Positions 18,953-28,383 of a stretch of 64,000 bases of DNA are shown piece by piece. The position numbers were made by a program, and so were the translations under genes. The stretch lies in NCBI RefSeq assembly GCF_021209385.1, contig NZ_JAJOIL010000030.1, forward strand, positions 1-64,000. Reading direction: 5' to 3'. The notes below the pieces were generated by a model, which saw only the letters and a program-made list of their open reading frames with translations, searched no databases and was not told the origin of the DNA. Numbering within the stretch: position 1 is the stretch's first letter; each line of letters starts with the position of its first letter. Source of the stretch: Seleniivibrio sp. (GTDB lineage: Bacteria > Chrysiogenota > Deferribacteres > Deferribacterales > Geovibrionaceae).

Positions 18953-21549
18953 TCTTCGTTAGCGTCCGGCTCGTTTGCGCCATGGCATTTTTTATATTTC
19001 TTTCCGCTGCCGCAGGGGCAGAGGTCATTTCTGCCGACCTTCGGATATTCCCTTTTGATGGGTGTGCGTTTCTCTTCGCTTTGCTGGGGTTTTTCGGCGA
19101 AAATGTCGCGCTGTTCCTCTTTGGTCTGAACCCGTTCCTGATTCTGTTCGGCTGCTTCAATGTCTGATTTCTGGTTCATCTCTACATGGAACAGAACGCG
19201 TATGACTTCGCTGTTTATTTTGTTCATCATGGCGACGAAAAGGTTGTATGCTTCACGTTTGTATTCGTTAAGCGGGTCTTTCTGTCCGTAACCGCGCAGA
19301 CCGACAGAGTCACGCAGATGATCCATCTGGAGCAGGTTTTCTTTCCATTTTGAGTCGAGTATGGAGGTGTAGAGGAACCTTGCAACGTCGGAAAAGAAAC
19401 CGCCGAAATCCTGTTTTTTCTGCTCGAGTTTGGCTTTAACGAGACCTTTCAGGCGCTCCATTTCGTTGTGAAGCTGTCTTCTGTCCTCAGCAAAAGTAAA
19501 CTCTATGTCGAAAACTTCAAATATCTCTTTCTGAAATTCTTCATAATCGGGTTTATCTGCTGCATTGACGTGTGCTTCAAGCATTGCGTCTAAAACATTG
19601 TCAATGGTTTCGGCAATAATCTCTTCTGCGGCACCGCCGGAAATTATATCACGGCGCAGGCTGTAAACGACGTTTCTCTGCTGGTTCATTACGTTGTCAT
19701 AGTCCAGCAGGTGTTTTCTTATTTCAAAGTGGAACGCCTCGACTTTCTTCTGTGCGCCTTCGATAGAGCGGGTTATTATTGGGTGTTCTATTGATTCGCC
19801 CTCTTTCATACCGAGTTTCTGCATGATAGAGGATATCTTTTCGGATCCGAAGATGCGCATAAGGTCGTCTTCAAGGGAAACGAAGAAACGTGACGAACCG
19901 GGGTCGCCCTGACGTCCGGCACGACCGCGGAGCTGGTTGTCGATACGTCTTGATTCATGTCTGTCCGTACCGATGATGTGCAGACCGCCGAGTTCTCTTA
20001 CGCCGTCACCCAGTTTAATATCCGTACCGCGACCCGCCATGTTTGTGGCGATGGTAACGGCACCCTGAAGACCTGCGTCTTTAACAATTTCCGCTTCACG
20101 TTCGTGATTCTTTGCGTTCAGAACCTCGTGTTTTATCTTTCTGCGGTTGAGCAGATCGCTGATGAGTTCAGACTTTTCGATGGAGCTTGTACCCACAAGA
20201 ACTGGTCTGCCGGTCTTATTCATCTCTTCTATCTCATCAACGATGGCTATGTATTTTTCTTTTGCAGTACGGAAGATAACGTCTGTGAAGTCCTTACGCA
20301 CCATCTTCATGTTAGTGGGGATAACGGCAACGCCGAGGTTGTAAATAGACAGGAATTCGTTAGCTTCTGTGAGAGCCGTACCTGTCATACCGGAAAGCTT
20401 TTTGTACATTCTGAAGAAGTTCTGATATGTGATGGAGGCGAGGGTCTGGTTCTCGCTCTCTATCTGTACGCCTTCTTTCGCTTCCAAAGCCTGATGTATG
20501 CCGTCGGAATAGCGTCTGCCTGGTTGAAGTCGTCCGGTGAACTCATCGACAATTATAACCTGACCGTCTTTAACAACGTAATCTACGTCGCGTTTGAAGA
20601 TTGCATGAGCTTTAAGTGCGTTGTTGACATTGTGCAGAATATCGACGTGTTTGATATCGTAAAGGTTTTCAATGCCCAGTTCTCTTTCAACGAAGTTGAT
20701 GCCCTCGTCGTTCATCTGTGCGGTTCTGTTTTTTTCGTCAACTTTATAGTGAGTTTCCGCGCGAAGCTGGCGGACAACCACATCGACATTATAATATTTC
20801 TCAGTGCTTCTTTCTGTGGGACCGGAGATGATAAGGGGTGTTCTCGCTTCGTCGATAAGGATTGAGTCAACCTCATCCACGATGGCGAAGTTAAGTTCTC
20901 TTTGTGCAGTGGGTTCGTGAGGCGGTTTCATGTTGTCGCGGAGATAGTCGAAACCGAATTCGTTGTTCGTTCCGTATGTGATGTCTGCGGCATAAGCCTC
21001 GGGTCTTGTAACTTCGATAAGTTTGGTGGTAAATGCTTCTTTGTCGTCCCATTCAACGAGGAACGAACGTTCGTGGTTTATTATGCCCACGGAAAGACCC
21101 AGCGCCAGATAGATTGGGCTCATCCACTGTGCATCTCGTCTTGCGAGGTAGTCGTTAACAGTTACAAGGTGTGCGCCTTTTCCGCCCATAGCGTTAAGAG
21201 ACATAGCGAGGGTTGCGACGAGGGTTTTACCTTCACCTGTCTTCATCTCGGAAATCTTGCCTTTGTGCAGAGCGTATCCGCCCATAAGCTGAACGTCGAA
21301 GTGACGCATGTTAAGGGTTCTGCGTCCTGCCTCGCGGACGAGGGCGAAAACCTGATTCATAATGTCGTCTTCTGTTGCGCCGTTCTTAAGTTTTTCCTTG
21401 AGCATTTCCGCCGCTTCCGCTATCTGGTCGAAGGTGAGTTCCTGCATCTTCGGTTCCAGTGCGGCAACGGCAGAGACCATGGGCTGCATGGTCTTGATAT
21501 AGCGTTCGGCATATGAGCCGAATATTTTCTTCATAACAGATTTGAACAT
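18949..21549 (-). CDS. secA: preprotein translocase ATPase SecA
   Basis: 866-residue motor that drives proteins through SecYEG. It has the N-terminal [12 protein letters not shown] helix, Walker A in [13 protein letters not shown], the [20 protein letters not shown] helicase motif, the [11 protein letters not shown] motif and the [14 protein letters not shown] motif VI. The C-terminus carries the zinc/SecB-binding SEC-C motif [14 protein letters not shown] after a charged linker. Length and motifs are complete. It is probably second in a unit with the globin-fold/PsiE gene 12 bases upstream. It converges on the SGNH gene with a 4-base overlap and no terminator between them. Confidence 0.98.
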   Translation of the reverse strand: MFKSVMKKIFGSYAERYIKTMQPMVSAVAALEPKMQELTFDQIAEAAEMLKEKLKNGATEDDIMNQVFALVREAGRRTLNMRHFDVQLMGGYALHKGKISEMKTGEGKTLVATLAMSLNAMGGKGAHLVTVNDYLARRDAQWMSPIYLALGLSVGIINHERSFLVEWDDKEAFTTKLIEVTRPEAYAADITYGTNNEFGFDYLRDNMKPPHEPTAQRELNFAIVDEVDSILIDEARTPLIISGPTERSTEKYYNVDVVVRQLRAETHYKVDEKNRTAQMNDEGINFVERELGIENLYDIKHVDILHNVNNALKAHAIFKRDVDYVVKDGQVIIVDEFTGRLQPGRRYSDGIHQALEAKEGVQIESENQTLASITYQNFFRMYKKLSGMTGTALTEANEFLSIYNLGVAVIPTNMKMVRKDFTDVIFRTAKEKYIAIVDEIEEMNKTGRPVLVGTSSIEKSELISDLLNRRKIKHEVLNAKNHEREAEIVKDAGLQGAVTIATNMAGRGTDIKLGDGVRELGGLHIIGTDRHESRRIDNQLRGRAGRQGDPGSSRFFVSLEDDLMRIFGSEKISSIMQKLGMKEGESIEHPIITRSIEGAQKKVEAFHFEIRKHLLDYDNVMNQQRNVVYSLRRDIISGGAAEEIIAETIDNVLDAMLEAHVNAADKPDYEEFQKEIFEVFDIEFTFAEDRRQLHNEMERLKGLVKAKLEQKKQDFGGFFSDVARFLYTSILDSKWKENLLQMDHLRDSVGLRGYGQKDPLNEYKREAYNLFVAMMNKINSEVIRVLFHVEMNQKSDIEAAEQNQERVQTKEEQRDIFAEKPQQSEEKRTPIKREYPKVGRNDLCPCGSGKKYKKCHGANEPDANED

Positions 21550-21561
21550 TAAAAACCCCGA

Positions 21562-22452
21562 TTAATTATTATTTTCCGTGCGGACAATGAGCCAGTAAAC
21601 TATACCGAGAACGGTTATCGCCGCAAGAATGAATCCATGCTGGAGCATGTTTGTTGTTTCATGTTTAAGCGTGATTATCATGAGGTCTCTGATAAAGGCT
21701 ATCAGGGCGACGCTTATGAATATCGAGTTTTTGAATTTTCCGCCTTTCAGCATCTGAACTTCCGTGTGGAGAAGCTCCACCAGTACCCAGATTATAAGCA
21801 GTGAACCCAGCGCGTTTATAAGCGCGTGGTCGGGCTGTTCGCCGAAAAGATGTATGGTCTCAAGGAGAAACGCGATACCCGCCGTAAGGGTCAGACCGAT
21901 AAGAGTAATGACCATGAGGGCGTGTACCAGAAACGAAAACTTTTCGCTGAGATCGACAACTCTGTTGCGGTAGCTGTGTACAGGGTTGTATGTGCTGACC
22001 AGCTTTTCATAATATGAGCTGATGATTATTTCGCTGTTGATGTCGAGCATCTTATGCATGGAGAGAAGTATGCCCTTTCTGCGGATGTCGTCGTCAATAA
22101 GGCTGAATATCTTTTCGTGCATCCAGAGGCGCACGAAACTTATCATTGAGGAGATGAACTCCGGTTCAAATCGGTATTTATTGAGTGAAACACCAAGTTT
22201 CCCTACAAAGGCGAAGTAGGCGTTGTCGGCGTAGCCTTCAAACAGCGAATCAAACCACTGTGCGAGCTTTGCACTGTTAGCTTCCATCGCGGCTATCTGC
22301 TTTTCGTTAACGGAATAGGTTCTCATCTTTTCCATGAAGTCTTCGATAAACTCGTCTTTGTATTTCGATATCATGGGCTTGATAAGAAGAAGATTGTCGA
22401 CGTCGTTTTCATTCAGATCATAGTTTTTGGTGAGCGTTTTACGGTATCTCAT
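21562..22452 (-). CDS. globin-fold (protoglobin-like) domain fused to a PsiE-type membrane domain
   Basis: 296 residues. About 1-160 resembles the protoglobin / globin-coupled sensor fold (NDVDNLLLIKPMISKYKDEF, then a helical globin-like stretch with LGVSLNKYRFEPEFISSMIS). About 170-290 has four membrane segments and the PsiE hallmark LLIIWVLVELLHTEVQMLKGG. PsiE is a phosphate-starvation-inducible membrane family of unclear function. By eye, the place where globin-coupled sensors carry the proximal haem histidine (VHxRIGL pattern) reads LGVSLNK, so haem binding is doubtful. This could be an RsbR-like non-haem sensor domain. It lies upstream of secA and diverges from hisB. Confidence 0.7.
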   Translation of the reverse strand: MRYRKTLTKNYDLNENDVDNLLLIKPMISKYKDEFIEDFMEKMRTYSVNEKQIAAMEANSAKLAQWFDSLFEGYADNAYFAFVGKLGVSLNKYRFEPEFISSMISFVRLWMHEKIFSLIDDDIRRKGILLSMHKMLDINSEIIISSYYEKLVSTYNPVHSYRNRVVDLSEKFSFLVHALMVITLIGLTLTAGIAFLLETIHLFGEQPDHALINALGSLLIIWVLVELLHTEVQMLKGGKFKNSIFISVALIAFIRDLMIITLKHETTNMLQHGFILAAITVLGIVYWLIVRTENNN

Positions 22453-22497
22453 TTTATATGCTGTCTCTCATAAAAGGGAAAACATCTGCAATAGATA

Positions 22498-22526
22498 TTT
22501 ATTTTTACGTCATGTTAGGATAATAT
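22498..22526 (+). promoter_or_regulatory. possible hisB promoter in the divergent gap
   Basis: TAATAT (22521-22526) is a fair -10 element. The -35 candidate TTTATT 17 bases upstream is weak. It lies in the 115-base gap between the divergent globin-fold gene and hisB. No attenuator or T-box was recognised. Confidence 0.3.
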
Positions 22527-22567
22527 ATCAGGACAGTAAAGTAAAATAAAAGTTCGAGGTGTTTGCG

Positions 22568-23152
22568 GTGGCAGAGAGAAAATCAAGCATCACAAGGAAG
22601 ACAACGGAAACGGAAATATCCATTGTTCTTAATGTGGACGGCAGCGGGAAATACGTCGTTGACACGGGAATAGGTTTTCTGAACCACATGCTTGAGCTTT
22701 TCACACGCCACGGCGGTTTCGATATGGAGCTTAAGGCAAAAGGCGACCTGCACATCGACGGACACCACACCGCAGAGGACATCGGAATAGTGATGGGCGA
22801 CGCTTTCCGCGAGGCGCTGGGCGACAAGAAGGGCATCCGCAGATACGGATTTTTCCTTCTGCCCATGGATGAAACACTTATCGAGTGTGCGGTGGACTTT
22901 TCCGGCAGAACCTACCTCAACTTCGATGCGGATATCCCTGCGGAAAAGGTAGGGGACTTCGATACGGAACTTACTGAAGAGTTTTTCAAAGCGTTTGCCG
23001 ACAGAGCGGGTATAAACCTGCACATCATTAAAAGATACGGAAGAAACACTCACCACATCATTGAGGGGATGTTTAAATGCTTCGCGCGCTCCGTTAAGGA
23101 TGCGGTGCGCATTGAGTCAGACCGGATAATGTCCACTAAGGGCAGTCTCTGA
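22568..23152 (+). CDS. hisB: imidazoleglycerol-phosphate dehydratase
   Basis: 194-residue monofunctional HisB, removing water from imidazole glycerol phosphate in histidine synthesis. The duplicated metal-binding motifs are DGHHTAEDIGI and RYGRNTHHIIEGMFK. The near-start signature GIGFLNHMLELFTRHGGFD is typical. GTG at 22568 is chosen over GTG at 22559 because GAGGTG is then 6 bases upstream, and the N-terminus AERKSSITRKTTET matches the family. It is first of hisB-hisH-hisA. The other his genes are not here. Confidence 0.97.
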   Translation: MAERKSSITRKTTETEISIVLNVDGSGKYVVDTGIGFLNHMLELFTRHGGFDMELKAKGDLHIDGHHTAEDIGIVMGDAFREALGDKKGIRRYGFFLLPMDETLIECAVDFSGRTYLNFDADIPAEKVGDFDTELTEEFFKAFADRAGINLHIIKRYGRNTHHIIEGMFKCFARSVKDAVRIESDRIMSTKGSL

Positions 23153-23184
23153 CATCTTTTCAATATCTAACGGAGTACATATAA

Positions 23185-23805
23185 ATGATCGCAGTGATAG
23201 ACTACGGAATGGGAAACCTGCGCAGTGTCGAGAAGGCGTTGCAGTCTCTCGGTTTTGACGCGCAGATAACTTCCGACCCCGACAAGGTTATAAAGGCTGA
23301 CAGAGCCGTTCTGCCGGGCGTGGGCGCATTTGCCGACTGCCGCACGGGGCTGATAGATTCAGGGCTTAAAGAGGCGGCGTCAGAGTTCATCAAGACAGGA
23401 AAGCCTTTCCTCGGTATCTGTGTCGGGATGCAGCTCCTTTTTGAGAAGAGCCTTGAATTTGGCGAACACGAAGGGCTTGGCTATTTCAAGGGAACGGTCA
23501 GAAAATTTCCCGAAGAGATAATCGCAAAAGGGATGAAAATCCCCCAGATGGGCTGGAACTGCATAACAAAAAAGATGAACCACCCTCTGCTTGCGGGTAT
23601 CAATACAGGCGACTATTTCTATTTTGTACACTCCTACTGTGTAAAGGCGGAGGAAGAGGGCGTTGAAGCGCTCTCCTGCGAATACGGAATAGATTTTTCC
23701 GCTATGGTAATCCGCGACAATATGGCGGCGACCCAGTTTCACCCTGAAAAGAGTCAGAAACTCGGTCTGCACCTGCTTAAAAACTTCGGAGAATGGAAAT
23801 GCTGA
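23185..23805 (+). CDS. hisH: imidazole glycerol phosphate synthase, glutaminase subunit
   Basis: 206-residue class I glutamine amidotransferase that feeds ammonia to HisF. Catalytic Cys79 is in LGICVGMQLL, with the His-Glu pair in TQFHPEKS. The opening MIAVIDYGMGNLRSVEKAL is diagnostic. HisF is not in the window. It overlaps hisA by a few bases. Confidence 0.97.
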   Translation: MIAVIDYGMGNLRSVEKALQSLGFDAQITSDPDKVIKADRAVLPGVGAFADCRTGLIDSGLKEAASEFIKTGKPFLGICVGMQLLFEKSLEFGEHEGLGYFKGTVRKFPEEIIAKGMKIPQMGWNCITKKMNHPLLAGINTGDYFYFVHSYCVKAEEEGVEALSCEYGIDFSAMVIRDNMAATQFHPEKSQKLGLHLLKNFGEWKC

Positions 23806-24518
23806 TAATACCCGCCATAGACCTCTTAAACGCTAAGGCAGTGCGCCTTAAACAGGGGGACATGGACGATTTCACCGTATATTACGACAACCCGCTGGAC
23901 GCGGCGAAAATGTTCGCCGAAATGGGAGTAAAAAGACTTCACATCGTTGACCTTGACGGTGCGAAAAAGGGCGAAACAACCAATTTCTCGCTCATCGAGA
24001 AGATGGTTGCAACCGCCGGAATGGATATTGAAGTAGGCGGCGGCATACGCGATATGAAAAAGCTGAAAGCCTATTTCGAGATAGGCGTTAAATACGGAAT
24101 CCTCGGCACTGTGGTTGTCAAGAACCCTGAGTTCGTTAAAGAGGCAATGAGCGAATATCCCGACAGAATCATTCTGGGCGTGGACGCAAAGGACGGATAC
24201 GTTGCAACCGAAGGCTGGTACGAAAAGAGTACGGTCACAGCAGTTGAGATAATCAACAGCTACGAAGGCTATTCTGCGGAAAGCGTCATCTATACCGACA
24301 TATCGAGAGACGGGATGCTCACAGGCATAAACATTGAAGCGACGCTGAAACTGGCGGAGAGTATAGAATATCCCGTAATAGCCTCCGGAGGTCTCAAAGA
24401 CATCAACGATATAAGGGCGCTTCAGGGTAAGAAAGGTATTCTTGGCGCTATTACAGGAAAGGCTTTTTATGAGGGCAAGATAGACCTTAAAGAAGCTCTC
24501 AAACTGCAGGAAATATAA
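23799..24518 (+). CDS. hisA: ProFAR isomerase (phosphoribosylformimino-AICAR-P isomerase)
   Basis: 239-residue beta/alpha barrel that performs the Amadori rearrangement in histidine synthesis. The N-terminal motif IIPAIDLLNAKAVRLKQGD carries the first catalytic Asp (Asp8). The second is in IYTDISRDGM. Phosphate-binding glycines (EVGGGIRDMKKL, VIASGGLKDINDI) are present. ATG at 23799 is preferred over 23793 because GGAG ends 7 bases before it. The start lies inside the end of hisH. Confidence 0.96.
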   Translation: MLIIPAIDLLNAKAVRLKQGDMDDFTVYYDNPLDAAKMFAEMGVKRLHIVDLDGAKKGETTNFSLIEKMVATAGMDIEVGGGIRDMKKLKAYFEIGVKYGILGTVVVKNPEFVKEAMSEYPDRIILGVDAKDGYVATEGWYEKSTVTAVEIINSYEGYSAESVIYTDISRDGMLTGINIEATLKLAESIEYPVIASGGLKDINDIRALQGKKGILGAITGKAFYEGKIDLKEALKLQEI

Positions 24519-24986
24519 ATGGACAGATTTGCGAAGATAGTTGCGCTTGGGTTTGGTTCGGGGCTTGCTCCGAAGGCTCCAGGCACTTTCGGGACGCTTT
24601 TTGCGATACTTCCGGTTTTGGCTACAGAACAGCTTGCTTATCCCTTTAAGGCTTTTGTATTTATTGTTCTGATGTTCGGCGGTGTCTGGGCGGCGGACAG
24701 ATATGAAAAGCTGACGGGTAAAAAGGATGCTTCCGAAGTCGTAATAGACGAAATAGCCGCTTATTATATGATTTTTTTATTTATCCCTGCGAACGTGTTT
24801 ACAATTCCTCTGGGTTTTGTGCTGTTCAGGATATTTGATATATGGAAGCCTTATCCCATCAAAAAACTTGAAAAGATAGACGGCGGACTTGGCGTCATGG
24901 CAGATGACATCATGGCGGCGGTATACTCAATCATACTTCTGGGATTGTTTTATCTCGGATACATATTTTTCTTTTCTCATATATAG
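24519..24986 (+). CDS. pgpA: phosphatidylglycerophosphatase A
   Basis: 155-residue membrane phosphatase, making phosphatidylglycerol from its phosphate. It shows the family opening GFGSGLAPKAPGTFGTL, the metal-binding VVIDEIAAY motif, FRIFDIWKPYPIKKLEK and the late GGLGVMADDIMAAVYS. Three or four hydrophobic segments are visible. It starts immediately after hisA and is followed by cinA, a common neighbour. Confidence 0.94.
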   Translation: MDRFAKIVALGFGSGLAPKAPGTFGTLFAILPVLATEQLAYPFKAFVFIVLMFGGVWAADRYEKLTGKKDASEVVIDEIAAYYMIFLFIPANVFTIPLGFVLFRIFDIWKPYPIKKLEKIDGGLGVMADDIMAAVYSIILLGLFYLGYIFFFSHI

Positions 24987-24993
24987 GTGATCT

Positions 24994-26220
24994 ATGGTCA
25001 GATGTGCGATTTTTGCGGTTGGAAGCGAGCTTCTGGAGGGGAGCATCGTTGACACCAATTCCGCGTGGCTTGGTTCAAGGCTTGTAAAAGCCGGATTCGA
25101 TGTTGAACAGGTAAGACTTATCCCCGACAATAAAGAGATGATAGTCTCAGTTTTCCGTCAGGCGCTTGAAGAATACGACTGCGTATTCACCACCGGCGGG
25201 CTGGGACCTACGTTTGACGACCTCACGGCAGAGACTGTTGCCGAAGCGACAGACGTTGAAACAGAGATGAACGAAACTGCCAAGACGCATATGATAAACC
25301 GCCTGAAAGAGCGCGGGGTCAATATAAAAGACAGCCATCTCCGTCAGGCGATGCTGCCGAAGAGCTGTATACTGTTTCCCAACGGCAGAGGAACAGCTCT
25401 GGGCTTCGGTATGGAGAAGAACGGGCATATCATAATAAGTATGCCGGGCGTTCCCTATGAGATGTATCTGATGTTTGAGGAACACGTTATGCCGTTTCTG
25501 CGGGAGCGGTTTGAAATGCGCGAACGCCACAGTATTGATATCCGCATAGGTTCCCTTCCCGAATCGGAGGTTGACGACGTTCTGCGGGAATTCGGCTTTC
25601 CCGAAGGCATGGAATGTATCATCAATGTCGCGAAAGGCGAGATTCTGGTGAAACTCAGAGGTTTTGACGAAGCGATGCTAATGGAGTATGCGGAACGCGT
25701 CAGAGGCAGATTCTCTGATAATTTTATAGGCTACGGTTCCGACAATATAGCAGCCGTTGTTCTTCGGACGCTCAGGGAAAAGAGATTGACCCTTTCAGTT
25801 GCAGAAAGCTGTACCGGCGGGATGATAGGCAAAGAGATAACCGATATCGCAGGTTCCAGCGACGTGTTCATGGGCGGTGTGATATCTTACAGCAATGATG
25901 TTAAGATGCGCGTTCTGCGCGTTCCGGAAAATATACTTATCAACCACGGCGCTGTCAGCGAAGAGTGCGCGCGTGCCATGGCGGTGGGTGTTGCGAACCA
26001 GCTTCGCACGTCCTGCTCTGTTTCGGTCACAGGTGTTGCGGGTCCCGGCGGCGGTACGGATGAAAAGCCTGTGGGTACCGTATGCATCGGCTGGTGTGTG
26101 GGCAGAGAGGTTGTAACGAAGAAATATAACTTTGCCGGCGACCGCGACGCAATACGCATCCGTTCAATGAAAACGGCGCTGATAGAACTCAATAATTTAG
26201 TGAAAAAGTATCAGCCCTAA
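24994..26220 (+). CDS. cinA: CinA: competence/damage-inducible protein with nicotinamide-nucleotide amidase domain
   Basis: 408 residues. The N-terminal MoCF-like COG1058 domain (AVGSELLEGSIVDTNSAWLG, TTGGLGPTFDDLTAE) hydrolyses ADP-ribose-type compounds in studied members. The C-terminal CinA domain (SVAESCTGGMIGKEITDIAG, VTGVAGPGGGT) is the NMN deamidase. The start follows AGGTGATCT. In many bacteria cinA is directly upstream of recA. Here the 37-kb glycan island lies between them. Its end overlaps the convergent DUF354 gene by 4 bases. Confidence 0.95.
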   Translation: MVRCAIFAVGSELLEGSIVDTNSAWLGSRLVKAGFDVEQVRLIPDNKEMIVSVFRQALEEYDCVFTTGGLGPTFDDLTAETVAEATDVETEMNETAKTHMINRLKERGVNIKDSHLRQAMLPKSCILFPNGRGTALGFGMEKNGHIIISMPGVPYEMYLMFEEHVMPFLRERFEMRERHSIDIRIGSLPESEVDDVLREFGFPEGMECIINVAKGEILVKLRGFDEAMLMEYAERVRGRFSDNFIGYGSDNIAAVVLRTLREKRLTLSVAESCTGGMIGKEITDIAGSSDVFMGGVISYSNDVKMRVLRVPENILINHGAVSEECARAMAVGVANQLRTSCSVSVTGVAGPGGGTDEKPVGTVCIGWCVGREVVTKKYNFAGDRDAIRIRSMKTALIELNNLVKKYQP

Positions 26221-27275
26221 GCAAGTATCTCCTCAATAATGCTGTCCATGTCAAAAGACATGGTATCGAACAGCGGTTTCGGATCGTGCCGTTTTGATAT
26301 TATCTGCTGTGCTTTTTCAAGAAGCTCTTCCGCTGTGTCCGCTTTTTCCATGAGCGAGCTGTCAATCAGCAGTTTGTCATAGTGAGAGATGAACGAGCGG
26401 GTGGATATTACGGGTGTGCCGAAATAGCACGCTTCGGAGTTAAGCGTTCCGCCGCCGCCGATGAAAAGGTCGGCGAACGCCAGAAGGTGCTGGATAACCA
26501 TCTTTTCCTCAATGACTGTGGCATAGGGGAAAAGAGCTTTAAGTGGTTCCGCCTCATATCTGGGGATAAGGACGATGTTGACGTTCATTTTTTCTTTTAT
26601 CAGCTCAAGCCCTTCATAAAGTACCGGATATTTCTTCCCAACGTATGACGCCTTAAACTCTTCCTCGCGCACTACTATGGTCTTTTTGTTCGGGTTAAGT
26701 CCGCGTGATTTAAGGAAATCTCTGAAAAAGTTGATATCCGGTCTGAAGTCGTGGAGCCATGCCACAACGTCGAGGAAATTGTATGAAAATATCTGTTCGG
26801 GTTCCAGTGAGAAACGCTCAAAAATGCTTTGCGGTACCATATAGGGTCTGAATGCCTTAGTTGAAAGGGGCAGGGTGAGCCTTGCCTGCGGGAGTGCCTT
26901 ACGGAAATTTGCCGTATGGTCTGAAAGAGGGATATCATAAAAATTGACTATCGGAATCCCAAGCCCGAAAGCAACTCGGTTCGCGTCCACACTGCAAAGA
27001 CAGACCAGCTTCGTGATACTGCATTTCTCTATATATTCCATCAGAGCAAGCTGACGGTGGATTGATGCCTTAAGTTTGTCGCCAAGATTCGCGCCTCCGA
27101 AGTATCCGCGGTTCACAAACTCTATTTTGTATAGGTTGAGCAGATCCACAACCTCTTTGTAGCCGTCGCCCTCCCGCGCCGTTACGAGAACGGTTTTGCC
27201 GCGCGCCTTTATGCCCTCAATGAAGGGGCGGAAGAACATAACGGATTTCGGCGTAACAAGGTCGAACCAGATCAA
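26217..27275 (-). CDS. DUF354 family glycosyltransferase-like protein
   Basis: 352 residues, DUF354 family, which looks like a GT-B glycosyltransferase related to UDP-GlcNAc 2-epimerases. Visible are WFDLVTPKSVMFFRPFIEGI at the start, FYDIPLSDHTANF in the middle, and a sugar-nucleotide-binding-like segment LFIGGGGTLNSEACYFGTPVIS near residues 270-292. It is the last gene of the island operon and overlaps the upstream radical SAM gene by 4 bases. Substrate unknown; a role in the island glycan is inferred from position. Confidence 0.75.
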   Translation of the reverse strand: MIWFDLVTPKSVMFFRPFIEGIKARGKTVLVTAREGDGYKEVVDLLNLYKIEFVNRGYFGGANLGDKLKASIHRQLALMEYIEKCSITKLVCLCSVDANRVAFGLGIPIVNFYDIPLSDHTANFRKALPQARLTLPLSTKAFRPYMVPQSIFERFSLEPEQIFSYNFLDVVAWLHDFRPDINFFRDFLKSRGLNPNKKTIVVREEEFKASYVGKKYPVLYEGLELIKEKMNVNIVLIPRYEAEPLKALFPYATVIEEKMVIQHLLAFADLFIGGGGTLNSEACYFGTPVISTRSFISHYDKLLIDSSLMEKADTAEELLEKAQQIISKRHDPKPLFDTMSFDMDSIIEEILA

Positions 27276-28375
27276 ATTATGCCCCTTTGGACGTATTCGT
27301 CATACCACCAGGGTTTGACGGGTATAACGTCCTTTTCGCTGAAAATGTATCCGTATTTCCCCTGATACTTTATCATGCCGACAGCGGGTATTTCGGGGTT
27401 GATGAGCGTCATTTTGTTCGCACAGGTGTAAAGGCAGTCCTCGTGGCACTGTTTCGAGCGTATCATGGTAAGAACATCCTGCGCCTGATCGCCTTCGAGA
27501 ACCTTGTCCAGACCGCCGGCTTTGCGCACATTGCCCATTTTCAGATAGTTCAGCCACAGAAGACAGGGGAACACATTGCCGTATGGGTCGATGTCGATGC
27601 TCCGACCGCCCATATAGCAGTTGAAGTCTATCTTCTGTCCTTCGTAAACCGCTTTTTGCAGTAAATATTTGCTTCTGTAACGTCCCTTGTCGTAGCCTAT
27701 TTTTACAAGCTGTTCGTCTATCTGTTTCAGTTCGTCGTCAGTCCAGATGAAGCTGTTTTTGTTCAGGGTGCATTTTTCAAGGTTGTCCTGAGTGTTCTTA
27801 TAACGTTCACTGCTGAACCTTCCGTAGCCGATATAAAGCCCGACGCCCATCTCTTTTGCGAAGTTGTATATCCATTCGATGAGGTGGAGGTTCTCTTTGT
27901 AAATGGTGAACTGGAAGCGCAGAACAAGCCCTTTTAATTTTTTCAGCCGCTCAAGGGTCTCCATCGCAGATTTAAAGCCGTCTTTGCGCAGGCGTATTTT
28001 TGCGTTGGTCTCCTCGTCACCGTCCAGCGATATGTCAAGACGGTAGAGCGGATGCTTTTTGAGGACGTATTTCGCTATTTCCTCGTGTCTTTCGGGAAAC
28101 CAGCCTGTTATGGGTGAATCTATGACCACGCTGTCATGGAAACGGTAGATACTGTCCACCACGCGCAGATATGTGTCGCTCATGTGGGGTTCGCCACCTG
28201 TGAGGTGAACCTTTTTCAGATCGAGGTGTTTTGAGGAGAAGATGCTGTCCAGCTCAGTGTCGGTGAGTTCTTCGCCGCGTCTGTCTTCCTGCTTCCATAT
28301 GGAGCAATAACGGCAGGGTCCCGGGCAGTATTCAGTAATGGTGTAGGAGATGTCTTCAATGTTGTATTCTCTCAA
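27272..28375 (-). CDS. radical SAM protein with extra C-terminal cysteines (SPASM-like)
   Basis: 367 residues. The radical SAM cluster motif is Cys17-x3-Cys21-x2-Cys24 (CPGPCRYC), with KKVHLTGGEPHM supplying the GGE motif for SAM. Cysteine-rich C-terminal elements (NCYMGG, VFPCLLW, CHEDCLYTC) suggest an auxiliary iron-sulfur cluster. It lies between a DUF354 gene and a CDP-sugar epimerase-like gene, so radical chemistry on a nucleotide sugar is possible (inference). I cannot assign a substrate. Confidence 0.8.
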   Translation of the reverse strand: MREYNIEDISYTITEYCPGPCRYCSIWKQEDRRGEELTDTELDSIFSSKHLDLKKVHLTGGEPHMSDTYLRVVDSIYRFHDSVVIDSPITGWFPERHEEIAKYVLKKHPLYRLDISLDGDEETNAKIRLRKDGFKSAMETLERLKKLKGLVLRFQFTIYKENLHLIEWIYNFAKEMGVGLYIGYGRFSSERYKNTQDNLEKCTLNKNSFIWTDDELKQIDEQLVKIGYDKGRYRSKYLLQKAVYEGQKIDFNCYMGGRSIDIDPYGNVFPCLLWLNYLKMGNVRKAGGLDKVLEGDQAQDVLTMIRSKQCHEDCLYTCANKMTLINPEIPAVGMIKYQGKYGYIFSEKDVIPVKPWWYDEYVQRGII

Positions 28376-28383
28376 AATGAACC

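Noticed and set aside
19957-20865. 302-residue open frame on the plus strand within secA
   Set aside because: It lies wholly antisense to a clearly conserved secA and has no recognisable domain or ribosome site; it is a shadow of codon bias.
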